This document shows positions 1-9,990 of a stretch of 64,000 nucleotides of DNA, piece after piece. Positions within the stretch are counted from its first letter, which is position 1. Every line of letters starts with the position of its first letter. The stretch comes from Furcasterigmium furcatum (lineage: Eukaryota > Ascomycota > Sordariomycetes > Glomerellales > Plectosphaerellaceae): assembly GCA_001599815.1 (NCBI GenBank), contig BCIA01000004.1, positions 2,859,051 to 2,923,050 on the forward strand. Direction: 5' to 3'. The position numbers and the translations under genes were made by a program. The notes under the pieces were generated by a model. The model was given only the letters and a program-made list of their open reading frames with translations. It had not been told where the DNA came from and did not search any database.

Positions 1-2
1 TC

Positions 3-794
3 GCCGTGCCCGAGACCCTGCTCCACGGCATCGGCCAGCTCTTCAACGGGCCCTTCGACCTCGCCAACCTCAAGAGCTGCACGCTCTTCTACCAGTGCAA
101 GGACGACGCCTACTGGGACCTGCGCGAGAACATCCACATCTTCGGCCACCCCACCCTCGAGACCCTCGTCATCCGCCGCGCCAAGCTCGACTACCGCGGC
201 TTCGACCTGCCCGAGCAGCCCCACGAGACCGCCCTCAAGCGCCTCCACCTCATCGAGTGCGACATCAACGACGACGCCCTCTCGGACATCCTCATGTTCC
301 CCGAAGGCCTGCAGGAGTTTGTCATGACCCAGCTCCCCGAACCCGTCCCCGAGCTCGAGGAGTCCTCCACCAGCATCCGCGACTACATGTCCGCCATCAA
401 GTCGGCCTGCCACTCGCTGCAGAGCATCACCGTCGACTTCCCGCAGCTCTCGACCACGCGCGCCCTCGCCCTCCGCGACTTCGACGCCCTCAAGACCCTG
501 CGCCTCAACTGGGACCACCAGCTCTTCGGCAAGTCCTCCAAGAAGCCGCGCCTGCACTCCGTCGGCATGCCGCCCGAGCTCGAGACGCTCGAGTTCTTCA
601 ACGAGCTCGGCACCGACGACGAGGTCACGGAGCTCTTCGTCTTTTCCCTGCAGACCCTCGACTACACCGCTAAGAAGCTGGAGCGGCTGATCCTGCCGGA
701 GCACGAGAACGGGGTGCCGAAGGAGGTGGTGGACGCGTGCAGGGCGCACCCGCGCCTGCAGCTGGACGTGATCGGGGGCTTCGACCTAGAATAA
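3..794 (+). CDS. Leucine-rich hypothetical protein, 3' part
   Basis: The reading frame is open at the left edge, so the start lies upstream of the window. About 263 C-terminal residues are visible and end with TAA at 792-794. The text has spaced leucine/isoleucine segments such as LETLVIRRAKL, LKRLHLIECDI and LKTLRLNWDH, the look of fungal F-box/leucine-rich-repeat proteins. Any F-box would be in the missing N-terminus. No signal peptide or membrane segment is visible in this part. F-box/LRR proteins normally choose substrates for ubiquitin ligases; that role is inferred only from the repeat pattern. Third positions are strongly GC-rich, like the intact genes nearby. Confidence 0.75.
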   Translation, partial: AVPETLLHGIGQLFNGPFDLANLKSCTLFYQCKDDAYWDLRENIHIFGHPTLETLVIRRAKLDYRGFDLPEQPHETALKRLHLIECDINDDALSDILMFPEGLQEFVMTQLPEPVPELEESSTSIRDYMSAIKSACHSLQSITVDFPQLSTTRALALRDFDALKTLRLNWDHQLFGKSSKKPRLHSVGMPPELETLEFFNELGTDDEVTELFVFSLQTLDYTAKKLERLILPEHENGVPKEVVDACRAHPRLQLDVIGGFDLE

Positions 795-977
795 TTGATA
801 GACTGGCGATATATACGGCAGCTAGATGTAGACGATAGAGGAGAGATACGGGAGGGGGAGGGCACTGGTTACATGATGGGGGTCTGTCTGGATGTGGGTA
901 TCACGACTTCTGGATCGGGGATTCAGAGTATGATGAAGTCAATGAGTCTCAGCGTTCATATTGCATCGTATTAATGA

Positions 978-1000
978 ATATCATATCATATCATATCATA
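978..1000. repeat. ATATC pentanucleotide microsatellite
   Basis: A run of about four and a half TATCA/ATATC units lies in the gap between the leucine-rich gene and the bZIP gene. The rest of 795-1200 shows no supportable gene. Confidence 0.85.
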
Positions 1001-1200
1001 ACCATGAGTTGTCCTCCTCGCCTCGCCCGCGAAGCTGAGCATCCCTAGGTGCCTGTCATCGTCATTCCGGGTCGTCAAAATGCCGTTTGGTAGATGAGAA
1101 GCTCTCGGACAATATTCTGGAAAACCTGATCATCGATGACTACGCCGAATCTGTACAATCATCAGCTCATCTCGCCCTCATTTCGACCTGGCACTTCTAC

Positions 1201-2202
1201 TCACCCGTGGCATTTGACCGCATCCCGCAGCGTGTCGGCCAGGTGCAACAGGCTCTTTACGTCGAGCCCACCGAAGAGTGGCCTGCTTCGGAGGTCATTC
1301 CAGGCCTGGACAGGCGTCATTTCACCCTCCCCGGCGACTGTTGGGGCGATCGCCAACAGACGGTCGAGGACGGCCGCGGGGACGTCTTGGTACGACTCCA
1401 TGACCGCACTCTCCGGGTCCGGCGTCAAGGCCATGGTGAGGATCTGAGATGTGACGGTCAATGCATGGCCAGAAGGCTCACCAGGGGCCGCGGTGTCGCC
1501 GTGTACATGGTGCAGGCAGGGTTCTTCGATTCTACCCACATGGATCAGCGAGTGCGAGAAGGGACTGGGCGGGCTTTTCTCACCGCAGGACGAATTGCAT
1601 GCCGAGGGATACTTGGTCCAAGTCGCAGACTCTCGTCCTGGTGGGCGGAGGTGGTCGCGATGGCACGAACTCAGGCCAGCCGTCGGCGTCGGGCCGGTCA
1701 TCCTCGGACACCGGGGAAATCAGGTACGGAGTCTGTCGTTGCGAGACGAGGCTGGTGCCCTGTTGACGCCTGGAAAGGCTCTTGGCGACGGACTCCGGCG
1801 GAGGGCCGAAGCGCAGGCTGTCCGGGACGACGATGTTGTTCTGGGCCAGAAGCTGCAGCAGGCCGTAGACGGTGTTGTTCAGCACCTCGCTCTCGCGGGC
1901 GGCCTCGGCCTCGCGTTGCCTGGCGATGCCGAGGTCTCGCTCGAGAGCTTTGACGTATTGCGTCTTCAGCTCTCGGTACGTGCTGCATCTTGTCAGCGCC
2001 GCCGGGGTGCCGGGGATGGATGCGCATCTGGTGGTGTGTGGTACTCACTACCGAGAGCTTCGTAATTGGGCTCGTCGCTTTTCAACTGGGTCCTCCTCCT
2101 TCGGCCCTGGCAGCTGTCAGGACGAGCAGGGATGGACTGGATGAGTCCTACGTACGTACCTGATGGGCTGAAGATGCGGAATATCGGTTTCTTGGACGGC
2201 AT
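1201..2202 (-). CDS. bZIP-type transcription factor with degenerate basic region
   Basis: Four exons (2202-2160, 2106-2049, 1982-1584, 1531-1201) splice to 831 nt, 276 residues. Exon 2 reads PKEEDPVEKRRAQLR and continues into TYRELKTQYVKALERD and a heptad-like helix, matching fungal bZIP factors of the PVERRRAQ...RTxRxRK type. The position of the invariant basic-region asparagine appears to be leucine, so DNA binding may be altered. The C-terminal half has the IEEPCLHHVHGD and GHALTV motifs seen in this fungal group, after a 52-nt intron (1532-1583). Two donors three bases apart are possible after exon 2 (GTAGTG or the better GTGAGT), adding or dropping one residue. Start ATG is at 2202. The gene diverges from the nuclease-fold gene at 2832. 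Target genes cannot be read from sequence. Confidence 0.7.
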
Positions 2203-2831
2203 GGCTGGCGACTGGTGAATTTGGTGACTCTCATTTTGCAGAATGGCAGGCCTGGGCATGAACAAGGCTTAAGAGGTCGATATACAGCCATGCGTCATTG
2301 TCCCATGACGGCTCTGGGGATGGTGACTGATGGCCGGCGTTTCATTCACGTCTGATTCGACTCGGGAAACGAAGCGTAGAAGTGGCGATCTCTCTGTGAA
2401 TGGACAGACGTCCCCTGGCGTGTTCGATGTTTCATGGGCGCATGAACAGCACAACGGGACGACGTGGGCCCGGCTCGCACTCTGTTTAGGAGGGTTGCGC
2501 TGGATGAAATGGCGATGGGAATAGCGCGTCCAGGGGGGACCCTGGGTGATGATCCTTGGCTTAGAGAGTGGAGGTTCATCGTGGAAAAGTACGAGTGGGC
2601 AAATCACAGCTGGATGCGTGACGGCAGCTCAAATGAACACCAGCATCGAGCTGGATGATTCGGCAGAGCGAGTCCGAGACGGTGAGGTGAGATTCGGCCA
2701 CTGGCAGTATATAAACTTAACTCCGCCCATCCGCGTGTCGGCAGCACTGCTTGCTTGCTTACTGATTGTTCACTGTAGCACAAAGTCCACGTCGGCCCAA
2801 GACCCCAACGAGGGTCTCACCTCAACTCATC
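2203..2831. other. Divergent intergenic region
   Basis: This gap separates the bZIP gene (minus) and the nuclease-fold gene (plus). Apart from the TATA-like box at 2708-2714 I see no gene or repeat in it. Confidence 0.5.
2708..2714 (+). promoter_or_regulatory. TATA-like box of the nuclease-fold gene
   Basis: TATATAA lies 118 bases before the ATG at 2832, a usual spacing for a fungal promoter with a leader of about 80-90 nt. Confidence 0.45.
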
Positions 2832-3929
2832 ATGCCACCAGCAACATTCGGCTTTCGCGTGGTCGCGAACCTGCTCTACTCCTACAACTACCTCCGCTTC
2901 GGCAGCAACAGCATGGAAGCTCTCATCGGCCAGGCTATGAAGGATACCGCGACACTGAAGAAGCCCTCGGTGCCGTGGAAGGACGATGAGCCTCACCCAC
3001 AGTTCTACCATACCTTCGACCCCGCGACCTCGTCATGGGTTTCCAAGAAGCCGTCCGACGACGCGGCCAGCACCTCAGAAAATGCCGGGATTAGCAGTAT
3101 CGCCCTCTACAGCTGGAACATCGACTTCATGCTGCCCTTCGCCGAAGCCCGCATGAAGCCGGCACTGGCCTACCTCGGCAATCTCACCGGCCCCAGCCCG
3201 CCGAACACGGCTTCTGTCATCTTCATCCAGGAGTGCACGCCCTCCGACCTGGCCACCATCGCCGCCACGCCCTGGGTCCGGGAGCGCTTCCATCTCACAG
3301 ACCTGGACCAGACCAACTGGGCGACCAACCACTACGGCACCGTGACGCTCATCGACTCCCGCCTACCCATCACGGCCGCGTTCCGCGTGCACTATGCCAA
3401 GACGCGCATGGATCGCGACGCATTCTTCGTCGACGTCTCACTCGACGGCAAGACCGTCCGCTTCTGCAACACGCACCTCGAGTCCATGGCCCTCAATCCG
3501 CCCTTCCGCCCGCCGCAGATGCAGGTCGTGGCCAAGTACCTGCACGAGGAGACGCTCCACGCCGCCCTGGTCGCGGGAGACTTCAACGCAATCCAGCCGT
3601 TCGACCGCACGCTGCACGCGGACAACGGCCTGAGGGACGCGTTCCTGGAGCTCGGGGGCGAGGAGGACACGGCGGAGGCGTACACGTGGGGCCAGCAGGC
3701 GCCGACGAAGCTGCGGGAGAGGTTTGGCTGCTCGAGGATGGACAAGGTCTACTTCACGGGTGGCGCTGAGGTGGTCAGGTTCGAGAGGTTCGGGGAGGAT
3801 GTGCTGGCGGAGGGCGAGGAGGAGAGGAGCCAGATTGTTGCGCTGGGGATTGAGAAGGCGTGGGTGACGGATCATCTGGGGATCAGGGCGGAGGTGAAGA
3901 TTGTCGAGAAGACCGCGAGTCGTCTATAG
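2832..3929 (+). CDS. Endonuclease/exonuclease/phosphatase-fold protein
   Basis: Single exon, 365 residues. It carries the ordered motifs of the EEP (DNase I/TDP2-like) fold: WNID near residue 95, IFIQE (metal-binding Glu), a DRDAFFVDV strand, NTHLES, GDFNA (catalytic Asp/Asn) and DHLGI (catalytic His) near the C-terminus. Known members cleave phosphodiester or phosphotyrosyl-DNA bonds or phosphoinositides; the sequence does not tell which. The layout is most like fungal TDP2-like cytosolic proteins. There is no signal peptide. An in-frame ATG at 2910 is an alternative start, but 2832 agrees with the upstream TATA-like box. Confidence 0.85.
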   Translation: MPPATFGFRVVANLLYSYNYLRFGSNSMEALIGQAMKDTATLKKPSVPWKDDEPHPQFYHTFDPATSSWVSKKPSDDAASTSENAGISSIALYSWNIDFMLPFAEARMKPALAYLGNLTGPSPPNTASVIFIQECTPSDLATIAATPWVRERFHLTDLDQTNWATNHYGTVTLIDSRLPITAAFRVHYAKTRMDRDAFFVDVSLDGKTVRFCNTHLESMALNPPFRPPQMQVVAKYLHEETLHAALVAGDFNAIQPFDRTLHADNGLRDAFLELGGEEDTAEAYTWGQQAPTKLRERFGCSRMDKVYFTGGAEVVRFERFGEDVLAEGEEERSQIVALGIEKAWVTDHLGIRAEVKIVEKTASRL

Positions 3930-4326
3930 AATCGGCGATGGAGGTTGTCGCCGAGTAATGAACAGCTAGCGAACAGCTGGGAGCTGAAATGGTAGGGGTA
4001 CTTACGCTACCACATACGCATTTATGCCAGAACACGCCCTCTCAAAAGCGAAGCCTTACTGCCTATTCTGAGATGATCGACAAAATGTCCCGGCGTGCAG
4101 ATGGTCGACAATGACATAACACCATGTCATTGCCCAGATCTTGGCGGCCTGTTGGGCCATCCAATGTGAACTCCAACCATGGGAATTTCCAGCAACTATG
4201 ACGAAAGCTGCGGCACAGCACAGGAAAAGCAACAATGGTTTAAAGAAGGCGTCGACCGCTGGTCATGCTCCGATATGGGGCCTTTGTCAACCTGAGATTG
4301 AAATTCCCTTGCTGGGTTTCTGTACC
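3930..4326. other. Intergenic region, no gene seen
   Basis: The reading frame of the next gene stays open through part of this stretch (in-frame ATG at 4198), but the translated text there is basic and lacks a secretory signal, so I treat it as leader or unresolved 5' end. Confidence 0.4.
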
Positions 4327-5340
4327 ATGAGAACTTCGTCCCCCTTTTCGGTTCTTCCAATCCCCTCATGTGTGACGGCGGCAGCCGAGTCAACATCCTC
4401 GGCTCCCATGCCATGGTCCTCTGATGACCTCTCACAAACTACCAGATCAAACGCGCCATGGGATATTGCCCGCGACAGATGGGGCCCGATCATGGCCAAG
4501 CCGAACCTCGAGGGGGTGTTCCCCATCCAGGGTTTCAACATCTCCAATGGCAATGATACTGAGCCCATCGACGGCTGGACAATAACGCTGTCGGTCAGGA
4601 CAAACATCTCCGCCGATGATGTGTTTCGGTCAGCAAACGCGGACGAGGAGTTTGCCGGCTCTCTCATCCGCCTCAATCCCCCCGAGAGCCTGGTTGATCC
4701 CGGGCTGAATGCCCACGGCGGAGGCGCCTGCTCCATCCGCAACGAGAGCTGGCGAGTCTGTTACAGCAGATACCGGATCACGAACCCAGAGAACATCACC
4801 AGCCTCCAAAACGACGACGGATCCTGCAGCAGCGTCTTCAGCAGCTCGTGCATCCAAGCCATCGAGCAAGTACGAACCGAGCGAAGCAGCAGCCGGTACG
4901 AGGATCGGTGTCGCGCTCCCGTAATCCCCCGCGACTGTGACTTGGAGTACACAGGGAGCACGGGCACCGTTCAGGATCGATATAGCACCTGGGAGGGCCG
5001 GGTCGAGAGCGGCAACGACATTGACTGGCTTCGCGGATCTGAGTTAGTGTCCGCGGCGACGAGGGTGAGGACTTCGGACGAAGCGAGGCGCAATGACACG
5101 GTCGAGTTTGTTACCAGCCAGACGGACTTTATGGTCATCACTTGGGTCCATGGGGTCGGTTCGGATCCGAGCAACGCGACGGTCTTTCAGACCCTCGTCT
5201 GCCCCAAGGCGCTGAACTTGACAGGAGACGGGGTTTCCGACTCGGGCGATGATGACGCCGACGACGAGAACAGCAGCGCCAAGTTGTATTTGCCCCTGAC
5301 TGCATGTTTCCTGGCAGTCGGTCTCAGCCTGCTCATGTGA
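4327..5340 (+). CDS. Putative GPI-anchored secreted protein
   Basis: From ATG 4327 the protein has 337 residues; from ATG 4198 it has 380. The body contains about ten cysteines and several N-glycosylation sequons (NISN, NITS, NDTV, NATV). The C-terminus is an acidic spacer (DSGDDDADDENSS) followed by a hydrophobic tail ending AVGLSLLM, the arrangement of a GPI-anchor signal. The N-terminus after 4327 is only weakly signal-like, so a 5' exon may have been missed. I recognise no catalytic domain. It is probably a cell-wall or plasma-membrane protein; that follows from the tail and sequons only. Confidence 0.65.
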   Translation: MRTSSPFSVLPIPSCVTAAAESTSSAPMPWSSDDLSQTTRSNAPWDIARDRWGPIMAKPNLEGVFPIQGFNISNGNDTEPIDGWTITLSVRTNISADDVFRSANADEEFAGSLIRLNPPESLVDPGLNAHGGGACSIRNESWRVCYSRYRITNPENITSLQNDDGSCSSVFSSSCIQAIEQVRTERSSSRYEDRCRAPVIPRDCDLEYTGSTGTVQDRYSTWEGRVESGNDIDWLRGSELVSAATRVRTSDEARRNDTVEFVTSQTDFMVITWVHGVGSDPSNATVFQTLVCPKALNLTGDGVSDSGDDDADDENSSAKLYLPLTACFLAVGLSLLM

Positions 5341-6136
5341 GCCGCGGGACAGAGCTCTCCTCGGGGAAGCAATAATCACCCGACGGATATTGCGGCTAGA
5401 AAGGCAATTCAGCCTATGTCTATGTACTAGTAATGGAATCACATGTGGACAATTCTCAAGTGGCGTTGGGATTTTCTGCCCTCTTTCGAAGTGCTCAGCG
5501 TACCGGACTTGACGGCATCAAGCCTATGCCATCACCCGTACCAATGACAGGTGTGAGCGTGTGCAGACGTACGAATTCCAAGAGTCATTGATCAAGTCGA
5601 GACAATCCTCCGACCTCCGGCCTCCTCAGCCCGTCCCCTTCGAGCATCTGCATCGGCAGTCCCTGGTGAAGCGGGGGGCAGATCGGCGCAAATGTCACCC
5701 CAAGCGGCGCAGCTACCGCCGCGGGACAGCCCATGGTCTTGGGAAGCGCGCCGATCGGGCATGTCATCATCCTAGATGCGGGCAGTGCCGTTGCGGGTAA
5801 AATTGAGGATCCGGGGAAGGAGTTTTGCCTATTCTGAGGATGTTCGTGATTGATGGAGAATGTTCAGGGGACACAAAAGTGGCTTGAGGTTGTTTATTCG
5901 AGATCCGTGATCGACCGGATTTCGGGGCTTTGAGATGAACAGGGATGGATCAGCGCCGGGGGAGGTGGAGGAAATCTGAAGCCTGCTGTCGGGGTATAGA
6001 CTGATGTAAGGAAGAGATTGAAGTATTTAAGAGGCAGTCCGTGTAGGAGATCTAGGATGTTGTCCATGAAGCATCAACCCGCCGAGTACTCATTAGCACT
6101 TGTCTACTTCGCTGTTTTATCTTCTCTCTTCTCATC
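5341..6136. other. Intergenic region, no gene seen
   Basis: About 800 bases. One short open frame at 5561-5800 lacks an ATG start and recognisable content. The promoter of the pectate lyase gene occupies the right end. Confidence 0.5.
6024..6030 (+). promoter_or_regulatory. TATA-like box of pectate lyase gene
   Basis: TATTTAA lies 113 bases upstream of the ATG at 6137. Confidence 0.35.
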
Positions 6137-7357
6137 ATGAAGTCTTGCATCGCCTTCTCTGCCCTTCTTGTCCTTGCTACCCCGGCCCTCGGCCTGACTG
6201 TCAAGCGCCAGGACGGCTGTGAAGCATCCGCCGATGGCTTCGCCTCCCTCAACGGCGGCACCACTGGTGGCGCTGGGGGCGAAGTTGTGACTGTGACCTC
6301 CCAAGCCGAGCTTGAGGAGTACGCCAGCGCTGATGGGCCCTACGTAATTCGTGTGGAGGGACGCATCACAATCTCACCCCTTGGACACGAGGTGCCCGTT
6401 GGTAGTGACAAGACCATTGTTGGTGTGGGAGCGGATGCCGAAATCTACGAAGGTGAGTGTGTCCCTGGGAACTGTTCTGGGGCAAGGCTGACGATTACAA
6501 GGCGGATTCAGGATCATTGACTCGAGCAATGTGATTATCCGCAACCTTGCCATCGGTATGACCGACTTCTACCTCAGGGCCTGGCATCGAGACACTGATG
6601 TAGATATTCCACAGGCCACTCGAACCCCGGACATGAAGACAACGACTTTGATGGAATCCAGGCAGTGGGTATTACCTTGGAAGCCTCTTGAAAGTCCCTT
6701 TATCTTACCATCTCTCAAAACAGGACGGAGCCAGCAACATCTGGATCGACCACTGTAAGTTCCATTCTCGTCTCGCGAGACGTCCATGAACTGACGTCCT
6801 CCCAGGCCTCTTCGAGAACACCGGTGACGGCCTCGTTGACCTCAGAATGGACACCACATACTTCACCGTCTCCAACAACATCCTCCGGGGCCAAGACAAG
6901 GCCTTCGGCATCGGTAAGCTCCCTTCCCCTTGCTCCCGAACATGCACTCACAGCCCCAGGCTGGACCGACAACGTCGTCTCCCGCGGCACAATTCACCAC
7001 AACTGGTTCGACAGCACCAACCAGCGCAACCCCTCCACCGACAACATGGCCGAGGCGCACCTATACAACAACTACCTCTACGGCCTCACCTCCTACGGGC
7101 ACAACATGCGCGGCGGCACCGCCGGCGTCGTCGAGAACGTCTTCTTCGAGAACACCAACGACCCCCTCATCGTCGGCGAAGACGCCTCGCTCACCGCCAC
7201 CGGCAACATCTTCGAGAACTGCAGCGGCGACCAGGCGGAGAGCACGGGGGAGACGTTCAGCCCTTCGGAGTACTATGATTACGAGCTCACTCCCACGGAG
7301 GAGGTGCCGGACTATGTGCGGGCGAATGCTGGGCCGCAGGCGTCGATCTGCTCGTAG
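6137..7357 (+). CDS. Pectate lyase, PL1 family, secreted
   Basis: Six exons (6137-6452, 6502-6555, 6615-6664, 6724-6754, 6806-6913, 6960-7357) splice to 957 nt, 318 residues. The N-terminus is a signal peptide (MKSCIAFSALLVLATPALG) followed by VKRQ, a possible Kex2 site. The parallel beta-helix core shows the PL1 motifs GHSNPGHEDNDFDGIQ (calcium ligands), IWIDHC, and WFDSTNQRNP, where the arginine of RNP is the expected catalytic base region. Such enzymes cleave polygalacturonate in plant cell walls by beta-elimination outside the cell. The exon 3 donor GTGGGT is weak but is the only one giving DGASNIWIDH. Small internal exons of 54, 50 and 31 nt are unusual but every junction is in phase. 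It ends 148 bases before the convergent gene on the minus strand. Confidence 0.92.
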
Positions 7358-7505
7358 GTGTCGTGGGCAGAGGGAAGGGGGCATGCCGAAGGGGTATTCC
7401 TCGGCCATGTACATTGTGGAATTTGGTCATTCGTTCCATCCGTCCGAAATACTAGTACTCGCTTGACTGAACGCTGCACATGTCGTATCATTGCTTCCTC
7501 CTTCA

Positions 7506-8743
7506 TTAAAACGCAACCGCCCTCACCTCCCGCAGCCGTCTCTCCATGTCCACCACGGATCGGAACTCCGTCCGCGGGCCCTGCGAATTGAAGAATTCCT
7601 CCTCGATGCATACCTTGACTGGCTCATGCGGCGTAGGGGGCGCCAGAGGCTCAGGCTTCTTGTCCTCCTTCGGCGCCTTCAGCTTCTTGGTCTTCTTGGT
7701 TTTCTTCGGCGGACCGAACAGCATCGCGCTGATACTCGGCACCGCCACAACCTTCTCCTTGACCCTGTCCTTCTTCGCGACCGACTTGACGCCGGCGAAG
7801 TCCCCAACAACATCCGACTTGGCCTCGTCCATCGAGAAGAACGGAAGGCCCATGGCGGCGTAGGTAGCCACGTCGATCGGCGACGCGGGCGCCGTTCTCC
7901 CGGTGACCTGCGCGAACGACGCTGTGTTCAGGATCTGGACGTTGAAAGTCGACGTGTTCCGCGCGACCCAGTTCTCGGGCTTGTACGGATCCCGCGCGAT
8001 GCTCTGCTCGATCCGGCCTCCGGCCGCGAGGTTCATCTCGGGGATGCTCTTCACGCTCCTCTCGCCCCTCTCCCTCTCGCTGCGAATAACCTCCCGCCGC
8101 ACCTCGACGTCCGGGACGTACGGGGTGATCTCGAACTGGAGGCCGCCGACGACCTCCTCGCCGGTGATCTGCGCCTCGACCGAGTGGCCGGAGCCCATGG
8201 GCATGGCGACGAACTGGCGGACCTCTCCCGCGGCTGTCGCGATGCCGTCCAGCCACTTCTGGTTAGGAACCACGACGTAATCCTGGACCGTCTGGCCCTG
8301 CGACAGCTTCTGCCGCCTGCGCAGCGCGGTCGCCGCCGTCTCGATGGCAGGCTCGCCCGACACGGCATTGACCGCGCCGACGTAGATCTTGATCGCGAAT
8401 CGGTCCATGGGCGAGTCGGTAGAGAACTTGATCCACATGGCCTCCTTTTCTGCTCGCGGATCAGGACGGGGTGTCGCAGTCGGAGAGCGCGGCGGGACTC
8501 ACGATACATGGGCATGAAGAGCCCGCCTTTCACGGCCATTTCAGGGGGGAGATTGCCCGCATAGTCCTTGACCTGGAACAGCGGGAACTTGCCACAGTCT
8601 GGCGGCAGCCCGGAGAGCTGTTTGTTGTCAGGCACCCTGACTGTTCGGTGGAATGAGACGGTGAGCCCTCCCAGGATGACCGTGTCGTCCTCCAGCCTGT
8701 TCTCGGGCGGACGCTCCCCAGAATTGGACCTCCTCCTCGACAT
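7506..8743 (-). CDS. Conserved fungal protein of unknown function
   Basis: Two exons (8743-8503, 8449-7506) give 394 residues. The 53-nt intron restores MPMYQKEAMWIKF across the junction. The N-terminal half (DDTVILGGLTVSFHRTVRVPD, KGGLFMPMY, FAIKIYVGAVNAVSGEP, YVVVPNQKWLDGI, FVAMPMGSG) has the look of a widely conserved fungal sequence for which I know no assigned activity. The middle is charged; the C-terminal third is lysine-rich (PPKKTKKTKKLKAPKEDKKPEP), suggesting a flexible or nucleic-acid/partner-binding tail. No signal peptide or membrane segment is visible. ATG 8743 is the first in-frame ATG. Confidence 0.8.
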
Positions 8744-9156
8744 TCTGGCAGGGTTCTCAGGGGTTTTCTCTTGCGATGTTGACGGGGATGTCTGTTGTTC
8801 TAGGGAAGTGTGATCTTGTGTACCCAACAACAATGAGCCGATCTTACTGTTTCACGAGAGTGGCCTGCGGGGTTTGACGAAGCGAGCGCGAGGGAATCCG
8901 GCGAGCTTTGCCTCTTTTAGAGAGTAGCACCGTGATCCAATCAGGGGATGAAGTCGAGAACCCGATGGAACACCCGATGGATGAATGGACGAGATGCAGG
9001 ACTCAGCCGCACTGTGACCCCGCCATCTTCCGGGACTTTTGCAGGGTCAATAAGCTGTGATCGTGTGATCGATGGCTGTGGTTGCCTACCCGCTGCTGAC
9101 AACCTCATCTGAAGCCAGAGTCGTCGTCTACAGCCTCCTCCGTGTCTCGCGTCAAC
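8744..9156. other. Divergent intergenic region
   Basis: Promoter space between the unknown-function gene (minus) and the HeLo-like gene (plus). I see no gene or repeat. Confidence 0.45.
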
Positions 9157-9922
9157 ATGGACCCCTTATCGCTCGCTGCGAGCGTCATCGCCGTCGTGTC
9201 CCTGGCAGACCGCATCACTGTCCTCGTGAGGGCATTTCGACAGGCGGGAAAGGCGGCCCCGGCCGAGCTGACGGAGCTGTCAATGGAGATCGCCACGCTT
9301 CGTCTCATCCTCCAGCGTCTGCAGGAGACCGATGTCGCCAGTACGAGGGGCAGGAAGCCCGGCGAGACGAACGACCTCCAGGTCACGCTGCAAAATTGCG
9401 ACGATGCCATCCGCGCCGCGCGGGACAAAGTCAAGAGCGTCGAGAGACTCCTCCGAGGCGGAACGGTCGACAAGGTCGTCTTCGCATTCTCGTCCTCCTC
9501 GTTCCGGCAGGACTTTAAGGACCTTCTGGGGAGGTTGGAGCGCAGCAAGACGTCGCTCTTGCTGAGTCTGCAGCTTATCAACATGTGAGTGAGGCCACGG
9601 ATCGCCAACTCGACTGGCGACTGACCCTTGTAGGGACGGATGGAAAGTTGCCCTGGAGGCGGCATCTCAGGCGACGACCGCCGGGAACAGCCCCTTTACA
9701 TCCACAGCGACAACCTTGTGCGAAGAGACGGACTCGGAAGACGAAGACAGCGATGGCGACAAGTCCCCGACGCCAGCTGGCGGGCAGTCTTACTTTTCTC
9801 AACCGCTCAGCGCGCCATCTGCTGATTCGGGCCCTGCAGGCCCAAGCAGCGAGTTGACGACACATGCCAGCATTGGAGGCTGGCTTGGCAGCTTCAGGCC
9901 CAACACTGCTCCCCAGAGGTAG
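9157..9922 (+). CDS. Stand-alone HeLo-like N-terminal-domain protein
   Basis: Two exons (9157-9584, 9634-9922) give 238 residues. The start MDPLSLAASVIAVVSLADRI, followed by helical segments with ELTELSMEIATLRLILQRL and CDDAIRAARDKVKSVERLL, matches the helical N-terminal domain (HeLo-like/fungal N-domain) that precedes NACHT, ankyrin or other receptor parts in fungal NLR-like proteins. Here no nucleotide-binding or repeat domain follows. The last 90 residues are an acidic, serine/proline-rich tail (DSEDEDSDGD) ending in GGWLGSFRPNTAPQR. Related domains act as membrane-toxic executors or as adaptors in incompatibility; which applies here is unknown. The next gene is convergent, with its stop 68 bases away. 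Confidence 0.8.
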
Positions 9923-9990
9923 CTGAGCGAGAGATTGCTACTAGGTGCGGTGTCTCTGTCGGAGAGCAAGGCGAAATCATCTCAGCACGC

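Noticed and set aside
1087..1953. Long plus-strand frame opposite the bZIP gene
   Set aside because: It starts with TTG, is rich in Arg and Gly, and is antisense to a spliced gene whose exons close perfectly in phase.
7491..8564. 357-residue plus-strand frame
   Set aside because: It is the shadow of the conserved minus-strand gene 7506-8743 and has shadow composition (Arg, Leu, His rich).
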